From Xanthostigma xanthostigma (taxonomy: Eukaryota > Arthropoda > Insecta > Raphidioptera > Raphidiidae), in NCBI GenBank assembly GCA_963575645.1, contig OY754464.1, forward strand, positions 496,001 through 560,000: a stretch of 64,000 bases of DNA. Reading direction: 5' to 3'. Of this stretch, positions 57,101 to 64,000 are shown in pieces. The notes under the pieces are model-generated. The model saw only the letters and a program-made list of their open reading frames with translations. It searched no databases and was not told where the DNA came from. Position 1 is the stretch's first letter. Every line of letters starts with the position of its first letter. The translations under genes were made by a program, and so were the position numbers.

Positions 57101-60100
57101 AAATTGCATTATTTTAAGACCTATCGGCAGCTTATCAATTAATATTTTCTTAAACTTTTAGGAAAACGGAAATAGCCTTGACTGCTTCCTTTCTGTTTTT
57201 ATGTGTGTGCAATAGTTAATTAACACAACAGTTCAAATGTTTTAATAAGGATCAAAGGACCCCGCACAAACCTTATGGGATTTGTTTCTCGGTTAAATTG
57301 ATCAAAAATGATTTTATTTTATAGTTTAAGAGTTACTAAAGAAAAGTGTCCATGGGCGCGCGTAGCCTAAAAACCAATAGATTTTTAGCTACAGATATAT
57401 GTTTAGCGAGATTTTTGATATAGGGATATTCATTGAATTAACAATCTTACAAAATCCTAAGCTCTAGAAATATGTTTTCGAGTGCGCTGAATCTGAATAT
57501 GACATTATTATTTTATACAGAAGGACACCTTCTAAAAAAAGCACGAAAGTTGAACATGAACATGTTTGTGAATGGACAACCCTATGTTTAAAATCTCGCT
57601 TAACATATCTGTAACTAAAAATATGTTGGTTTTCAGGCTATGCGCCCATGTACACTTTTTCTTAGTGAGCTTTAAACTATAAAATAAAATCATTTTCGAT
57701 CAATTTAACCGAGAACCAAATCCCATAAGGTTTATGCGGGGTCCTTTGCATAAGTTTTTCGGCATTTTCTCATTTTTAATAAGAGACTTATTTACAGTGA
57801 ACGATTTTCGAAGTGCCAATGTTGTTGGCATATTCGGGCCAAGTTCAGACGAATCTTCCGATTATGTCCAATCGATTTGCGACACGTGGGAAATACCTCA
57901 CATAATAACAAGGAGAGATTCACAGCTAAGTCGAGGAATCAGCATCAATATACATCCATATCCGCCGGTCTTGGCTAAAGTCTACGCCGATATTGTCAAA
58001 GCATGGAAATGGTCAAGTTTCACTATCTTTTACGAAGATCCTTTCGGCTTACAGAGAGTTAACGAGCTTCTTAAAATTTATACCTCTAAAGAATATCCCG
58101 TTACCCTTCGACGACTGGACGCGGTCGACGATCAAAATTACAGGTTAGAAGTGTTTCCAAACATTTGTCGGAAAATAAAAGGCTTTGATTCCTGACATGG
58201 TTTTTCGAGATGCAGGATGTCAAAAAAATTATTTTTTGATGTGGAATAACTAATGGTCAGAATTACAGGGTGTCGGAAAATAAAAACATGTTATTCCTTG
58301 GTATATTCTAAGAAAAAAGGTTCCTACTAACATGGGTTCGCAAACGCAGTTTTCGAAAGGGTGTCAAAATTTATTTAGTTTTTTTTTTGTTTTTTGACAG
58401 TTTCGTGTGTTTCACAATTCGCCAAAATCGAAACCGTCCATTCAGTAAATATTTACCCCCATAATTATTATGTTTTTCTTATCTAGGCCCGTGTTTCAAG
58501 CTGCGAAAACGTCAGGAGAAAAACATTTCGTCATAGAATGCTCCGTAGAAAATCTTTATACTATATTATCTCAAGCACAACAAGTTGGGATTATGACTGA
58601 GCACTATCATTACGTGATCACCAGTCTTGATATGCACACGATTGACCTGGAACCGTTCCAATACGCCGGTTCAAACATTACCGGAGTTCGGCTTGTGAAT
58701 CAGGACCGAGCCATTTCGGAATACAAGCTCTGGGAAGAGACAGTTTTCAGAACGGAGCTGGAATCGAATGAAGCTCTACAGCCACATAAGTTAAGGGTTG
58801 ACACTGCTCTCATGTACGATGGCATGTTCTTGTTCGCTAAATCTCTGACCACCAACGGTGATGCGAATGGCTTTACGTTGATCAACGACATGAAAATGGT
58901 AAAAATCAATGACGTAAAATAAAACATAATGTAACAAAACTGCTCATTGATATGGTGTTAAATATTTATTTAAATGTTAACAAAACAAATAAACAAACAA
59001 ACTAAAAGTACTTCTGTTATAGAATGAAAATGAAGTAGAAATAATGTTACAAACAAAACAACAACTTCTAAGTAATTAAAATAATACAAAGTCACTAGAA
59101 GTTTATATTCGAACTCAATGATTTATGTCCGATGACCGAACACTGCATCGTCTTAACTGTGGCAGACGTTTAGACCGGACTAAATGATTTGGCTGATTTA
59201 TTTTTTATTATATTAAATACTAAATTTGAAGGTATTAAAATTTCAAAATGCCTCAAAGACTTTTCAGGCAAATACAATTTTGAAAAATTTAAATTTCACA
59301 GCTTGGCTCTGGCCCACTACCTTTCAGCCAGGTCTTCGATTTTGTGTTCAGACATTACAAAAAAAGTGTAACACAAATTTTCACGCTGCCTCAAATACCT
59401 ACCCAAAAGATTAATAAATTCTAACGCAGTTTAATTGTTTCGTTTTAACTACAGAGCCAGAATTTGGCTATTTGTGGCTGATAGTAGTAACTGTGAATTG
59501 TGCAAGTAGTGGCTTGCACTTGATCGTTTTTTTTTACGAGTAAAACTTGTATTTTTGTTGTCTTCAGAAAACTCACGACGGTTTGACGGGCTCTGTTCGA
59601 TTCGATTCACGAGGATACAGGAGCGATTTTGAACTGGATGTAATGGAATTAACACACAAAGGGTTCAACAGCATCGGTGTATGGAATTCAACAGATGGCT
59701 TAAGAATCAATAGACCTCCGTTGGATCCTCTACCAGATGCCGGTCATAGTTTGCAGAACAAAACTTTCATAGTTTTAATTTCCATAGTGAGTGGACATCA
59801 GTATTGTTAAACCTCTTCAACTGAGGAAATGAGGACACGTTCGTTAATTACGTGAGCTCAAAAGGGGGGGTGAGGAGTACTCTCATTAAAAGGGAGGGGA
59901 TCAATGAAAATCCAACGTCAACCTTTTAATTCAGAGAATGCACCTATTATAACAGATTAGTCGCCTGGTTCGGCTTCGCCCAAATTTGTAGATTGCTACC
60001 GTTTTTTGTCAACTTGCGTTGCAAAATTGGTTTCCACGAAAAGTGTTTTTATTTTAAAGCGATAATATATAGCCTATGTCCATCCTGAAGGTTTATTCTA

Positions 60101-63100
60101 AATAGTGGTGAAAGAATTTTTCAAATAGGTGCAGTGATTCCGGAGATTACCACCTACATACACACAAACTCACAAAATTTGCACTCACAAAAAAAAAATA
60201 TAGTAGGTACATAGAAAATATTAGTATTAACGCTGTGCTATGAAGCAAAATACATGAACATATCAAATAAATTATATTATTTTTAAAAATCTCATTAAGG
60301 GGAAGGGGGATTCAAATTAAAAAAAAAAACAACTCACATAATTAATGGAAGTCCTCTAAGACTACCAGTATGACAGTGTTTAATTTTTACAGAACAAACC
60401 TTACCAAATGCTCAAGAGATCAACAATCAAATTAACAGGAAATGATAAATATGAGGGGTTTGGCATAGATTTAATAGAGGAATTATCGAAAATGCTTGGA
60501 TTTAAATATATATTTAAAGAAGAGTCAGCTTATGGCAAACAAGTCAACGCGCTCACAAATGCGTGGGATGGCATGATAGGACAAATTAGAAATGGGGTGA
60601 GTGGCATTGTTTACAAGTTTTTGAAGTGAAACTTCTCTAAGCCCCATCCGACTCGAATCTCGTTTATGCCCATAAATGACGCTATCATCTTCTCTAAACG
60701 ATACTACTCTATTCTGAGCAAAATCTAATAATAAATATTGGATTAGGAAAGACCACTACATCTTAACTACATGCTTTTGAGAATGCAAGGTTCTTAATAA
60801 AAAAAATTTTCCATCCTTGAATTCCGCAGAGTCCAGACTAGACTCTAGCAAAATTGTGATTTTGGTAATACGTTAATCCAAAATTTAATGAAGTACACAT
60901 CACCGAGAAGCTATTAAAGATAGGTCTTTCCAAGCATGTACTGCTTTCTTTGATCTTCAGATCTTGTCTAATTTATCTCTTTTTATAGACTGCTGATTTG
61001 GCAATTACGGACCTAACTATCACATCTGACAGAGAAAAAGCTGCCGACTTTACCATGCCTTTCATGAACTTAGGTAAGTTTACTAACATAGTAGTACAAT
61101 TTCTTCTAGTAGTACATTCCTTGGGAAATTGAGATACATCAGTGTAGTAGTCAATAAGTAAACATCAGTCTCCCAAGAGATTGAAATTACAAATTAAGAC
61201 ATCTTTACTATTTTATGTTATCAAAGTTGATGGTTAAAAATTTAAAATACTTATTTAAATATTAAAAAGCTATTCATCTTGTTTTCAGGCATAAGTATCC
61301 TATTCAAAACACCATCCGAAGCACCACCACATTTGCTATCGTTTTTGGATCCATTTTCAGTAAACGTTTGGAAATACTTAGGAGTTGCGTTCGTTGGTGT
61401 ATCACTAATGTTATTCTTTTTGGGACGAATCAGTGCCTACGAATGGACCAATCCGTACGCATGTATTGAAGAACCAGAATTTTTGTTGAATCAATTCAGT
61501 CTTAAAAACTCTTTCTGGTTTACGATGGGAAGTCTTATGCAACAAGGAACTGAAATCGCTCCAATGTAAGATTGTAGGGGACTACTCATATTGGGGCAAA
61601 TCTCGTGCCAATTGTGCCAGTTGGATGCGTTCACATTGACGCGCGTTTCGCTCCACTTTAAGTAATCTCTTTATGCTTGGTTTCTTGTAGTAATTTTAGT
61701 ACCGAATAACGCTGGAAATCATGAACACAGTGTTAAAATATGTCAACCTGAAATCGGATATTAAAACTCAACCGAATTTGCTTGATAAATTATATTAAAA
61801 CATCCAGTGTTTGTTAGATTTTATCGAAACCTCTGCGATGCTAAATCTCCCTAACGTTGTAGCTCCAGATCCAAGCAAGATTTTCAAGTCTGAAACACTA
61901 TGATTTTATTCCCTTAACTGACAACCTTGAGCTACCTAGCCTCAACCCTAGCTACAATTTCTAGCTTCAATCCCTACCTCCAACCCTTAGCGTTCAACCC
62001 TAGCTACAATTTCTAGCTTCAATCCCTAGCTTCAGCTCCTAGTTTCAACTCTTAGCCTTCAACCTTAGCTCGAGCCTCTAGCCTTCAGCCATAAGATTTC
62101 AAGACAGAAAAAGTTGTTTGAAGTTGAAGGACGTAGAACTTTATGATAATCTATGTCAATCAGTCAGTCAGTGAATGCCCAAAATCTTGATTTTTGAACA
62201 CTCTTATTTTGGAAACAATTCCACGTAGATTTATGAAATTAATAATACATGGTTTCCATATCTCCCTGAAAAAAATCAGTTCTGTACCGTAACTATGTCG
62301 GAGAAAGAGGGAGATTATATATTTTTGGATATTTCAAATCAATACAAGCCTAATTTTGTGTAAACCGAATCTAAAAGCGTGTTTGTTTTTAAAGAGCGAC
62401 ATCGACTCGTCTAGTAGCCGGCATTTGGTGGTTGTTTGTTCTGATCATGGTTTCATCTTACACAGCCAACTTAGCCGCGTTTCTTACAACTAAAAATCCT
62501 CTTACATATTTTAACAACGCTGAGGAGCTAGCATCAAATACACACGGAATAAGATATGGAGCGAAAGAAGACGGCTCTACGGCCTTATTTTTCAAGGTAA
62601 CAATCTGCTGCGGTCTTGAAAATTGCTGAACGTGTGGCGATGGTGTTGTTTACATGCTTCCAATTAATGGTGAAAACCGCATCAAAATCTATTGTGTAGT
62701 TTAGAAGAACTAACCGAACAAACAGACACACTCGGATTATAGCGACTTTGTTTTAACGCTTTTAGTTAGCTTGACTTTGTTTCAAATCTTGCGACAGTTT
62801 TTTCAACTACTTCCCGTTATCCGATCGAGTTGAAATTTTGCATGCGTATGTAGTTTCGATGACAATACAATATTTTATTAACTATCTGACCGGTCCGGCT
62901 TTCGTCCGGATGCGAATCGCACTTTTAATAAAGTACACTATAAACTTAAAAATGAAATAGGTAAAAAAGCTTTTTAAGTTAAACGGTTTTTATTTTATAT
63001 TATTTAGAGATTTATTTAGATTTTTATTATCTAGTAATTTCGATGAAACAATTTCAGACTTCTAATGTGTCGACATATAGAAAAATGGGAGAGTTTATGG

Positions 63101-63611
63101 AAAATAACAAAGACGTATATACTTCGTCAAACGATCAAGGCTTAAAACTCGTAAAAGAGGGAGAAAAATATGCATTTCTGATGGAGTCGACATCGATCGA
63201 GTACGCCACTGAACGCGACTGCAGTCTTAAACAGTTTGGTGGTAAACTTGATGACAAAGGCTATGGAATTGCTATGAAAAAAAGTAAATGTATTATTTAA
63301 TTATTAGCTATATTATACGACTTACAACTGAGGCTATTCTTACAGAAAAAATCGCGCTGAATCGATTCCGACCTCTGTATCATTAATCGTTTGGAAGTTA
63401 CAGCGTTTTTTTCTTTTTTACTTATAATATGATTAAACGCGCATATCTCCGAAACTATAATTTGTCAAATTTCAAGTTGGGTTTTTTTTTTTCAGACAGT
63501 TCGTACCGAGATGAGTTAAGCACAGCTGTTTTAGAATTACAAGAAAGAGGATTTTTAACAAAATTAAAGACAAAATGGTGGAAAGAAAAATATAGTGAAA
63601 AAATTTGTGAT
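54072..63611 (+). CDS. Gene 3: kainate-type ionotropic glutamate receptor (3' end beyond window)
   Basis: Third paralogue, 3.2 kb after gene 2. Exons: 54072-54171, 55095-55253, 57798-58143, 58487-58898, 59568-59786, 60393-60596, 60989-61073, 61289-61565, 62395-62596, 63058-63283, 63496-63611; 2346 nt, 782 residues, with the M4/tail exon still to come past position 64000. Exon boundaries and phases equal those of gene 2, so the two are sister copies in structure. Signal peptide about 1-22, ATD, S1, M1, pore loop with Gln593 at the Q/R site ([10 protein letters not shown]), M3 [12 protein letters not shown]2. Ligand residues: Arg495 (TSDREK), the Thr of EDGSTALFF, the Glu of [10 protein letters not shown]. 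The M3-S2 linker (TKNPLTYFN) is diverged from TVERM in gene 1. The ATG at 54072 directly precedes a hydrophobic leader. Confidence 0.93.
54345..55015. repeat. Long inverted repeat with inner hairpin, gene 3 intron 1
   Basis: Arms include tgataaatcgcacatgggtt and tgacaatgattgtatgttag, each met by its complement at 54790-54815 and 54955-55000. A smaller hairpin at 54890-54950 (gaatctgttagagat) interrupts the right arm. It ends 80 bases before exon 2. Confidence 0.78.
55095..55253 (+). CDS. Gene 3 exon 2 (start of ATD)
   Basis: Acceptor aactatag, donor gtaatt, phase 1 at both ends. Encodes [19 protein letters not shown] and [14 protein letters not shown]. Missed by a long-ORF search; found by the GGLF start, its spacing and its matching phases. 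Confidence 0.87.
55254..56309. other. Gene 3 intron 2, first part
   Basis: No exon recognised. 56095-56275 contains about three degenerate repeats of caacagatggc and gtgtgttgctttaa. Confidence 0.4.
56310..56940. mobile_element. Palindromic MITE with a second MITE at its centre
   Basis: Outer arms 56310-56447 and 56803-56940, near-perfect complements, opening cagggtggtcgcttaagtg, flanked by TA. The inner segment 56450-56800 has its own ends cagggtgttt and caccctg and is flanked by TA. Confidence 0.85.
57251..57750. repeat. Large palindrome before gene 3 exon 3
   Basis: Arms of about 190 bases: ggaccccgcacaaacctta at the left and taaggtttatgcggggtcc at the right; also catgggcgcgcgtagcct against aggctatgcgcccatg. 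Ends 47 bases before the exon acceptor. Confidence 0.87.
57798..58143 (+). CDS. Gene 3 exon 3 (ATD)
   Basis: Acceptor atttacag, donor gttaga (weak, T at +3). Encodes [29 protein letters not shown] and [16 protein letters not shown], ending QNYR. Confidence 0.92.
58487..58898 (+). CDS. Gene 3 exon 4 (ATD)
   Basis: Acceptor ttatctag, donor gtaaaa. Encodes [49 protein letters not shown] and LINDMKM. Confidence 0.93.
58955..59415 (+). repeat. Interspersed repeat X, copy 2
   Basis: Matches 41420-41745 and, at its left end, 3720-3900. In gene 3 intron 4. Confidence 0.7.
59568..59786 (+). CDS. Gene 3 exon 5 (end of ATD)
   Basis: Acceptor tgtcttcag, donor gtgagt, 73 codons. Encodes [20 protein letters not shown] and [10 protein letters not shown]. 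Confidence 0.92.
59959..60230 (+). repeat. Interspersed repeat R3, copy 4
   Basis: Opens tcgcctggttcggcttcgcc, includes tatagcctatgtccatcctg. In gene 3 intron 5. Confidence 0.6.
60393..60596 (+). CDS. Gene 3 exon 6 (S1)
   Basis: Acceptor tttttacag, donor gtgagt. Encodes [26 protein letters not shown] and [11 protein letters not shown]. Confidence 0.92.
60989..61073 (+). CDS. Gene 3 exon 7 (S1, ligand Arg)
   Basis: 85 nt like gene 2 exon 7; acceptor tttttatag, donor gtaagt. Encodes [20 protein letters not shown] and FTMPFMNL. Too short to show as a long ORF. Confidence 0.93.
61289..61565 (+). CDS. Gene 3 exon 8 (M1 and pore loop)
   Basis: Acceptor gttttcag, donor gtaaga. Encodes [11 protein letters not shown]1 ending [17 protein letters not shown], and [17 protein letters not shown] with Gln at the Q/R site. 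Confidence 0.95.
61935..62092 (+). repeat. Degenerate minisatellite, unit about 12-14 bp
   Basis: Repeats of ctagcttcaaccc-like units, including two near-identical copies of caaccctagctacaatttct. In gene 3 intron 8. Confidence 0.75.
62395..62596 (+). CDS. Gene 3 exon 9 (M3)
   Basis: Acceptor gtttttaaag, donor gtaaca (weak). Encodes [27 protein letters not shown] and [10 protein letters not shown]. The start was placed so that the split codon and STR motif match gene 2. Confidence 0.9.
62775..62995 (+). repeat. Interspersed repeat W, copy 2
   Basis: Near-identical to 32285-32505. In gene 3 intron 9, ending about 60 bases before exon 10. Confidence 0.65.
63058..63283 (+). CDS. Gene 3 exon 10 (S2)
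   Basis: Acceptor caatttcag, donor gtaaat. Encodes [30 protein letters not shown] and GYGIAMKK. Confidence 0.94.
63496..63611 (+). CDS. Gene 3 exon 11 (end of S2)
   Basis: Acceptor tttttttcag, donor gtaagt. Encodes [19 protein letters not shown] and [14 protein letters not shown]. The final M4 exon must lie beyond 64000; I see nothing like it in 63612-64000. Confidence 0.93.
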
Positions 63612-64000
63612 GTAAGTAATGGATTATATTATGTGCAAGGGAGGAAGGAAAAATTTCGATATACCGGCAGGGACGGATCTAGGTTTTTCGTGGTCTAGAG
63701 CAGGGGTGTCAGACTGACTTTTCTAAATGGCCATTACTCTAAATGAAAAACTAAAACACATACTAATTTAAAATATTTATTTACTTAGTTTAAATTAGTT
63801 TTCATATAAAGGTAGTAAAAAGGGTAAATTATCTTGAGATTGAGAATGCAGACACCTGAAGTCTCTTGTTTTTGATAAGCTCATTGACTCCAGGTGTCTA
63901 AAATCATCACTGGATAGATTCCGGTCGCAAGCCGTATTGAGATGGTTTGAGGACCGGATGCGGACCGCAGACCGTATTTTTCACATCATTGGTCTAGGGC

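Noticed and set aside
1-64000. CRISPR array, operon or bacterial contamination
   Set aside because: The tandem repeats have no regular spacers, and all supported genes are spliced animal receptors.

Overview
This is an AT-rich, intron-rich animal genome window. The proteins and the mix of repeats suggest an insect, most likely a moth or butterfly (inference from tRNA-derived SINEs, Helitron-like elements ending in CTAG, and very many fold-back MITEs). No bacterial-type, plastid or viral gene organisation is seen.

The only host genes I can support are three head-to-tail paralogues on the + strand, all kainate-type ionotropic glutamate receptors. I reconstructed them exon by exon; all splice phases agree across the paralogues. 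Gene 1 (5369-31802) lacks its first exons in this window but has the rest, including a short last exon 6.2 kb downstream of the M4 exon. Gene 2 (41206-50891) is complete: 12 exons, 905 residues. Gene 3 (54072-63611) starts in the window and runs off its right edge before the M4 exon; 11 exons, 782 residues visible. Each has the family layout: signal peptide, amino-terminal domain, S1, M1, pore loop M2, M3 with [12 protein letters not shown]2, and M4 where present. The Arg, Thr and Glu that bind glutamate are kept in all three, so these look like glutamate-gated channels rather than divergent chemosensory IRs.

The most interesting feature is in gene 1: the exon for the pore loop and selectivity filter is present twice in tandem (21621-21758 and 21812-21949). 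Both copies are open, both are 138 nt, both have the same phase at both ends, and they are separated by a 53-nt intron. This is the architecture of mutually exclusive exons and predicts two receptor forms with different pores. Gene 2 has a second pore oddity, Ser in place of Gln/Arg at the Q/R site.

The rest, about 88% of the window, is introns and intergenic DNA packed with repeats. These include six copies of an unidentified 0.2-0.6 kb element family, at least 14 long inverted repeats (fold-back MITEs), two tRNA-related SINE families, two Helitron-like elements with clear ends, a nested hAT-like element with 8-bp target duplications, a 5'-truncated LINE with an ATTAC-repeat tail, and several tandem repeats. 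Several of these sit within tens of bases of splice sites of the receptor genes. I recognised no LTR or retrovirus-like element, CRISPR array, rRNA or functional tRNA gene.
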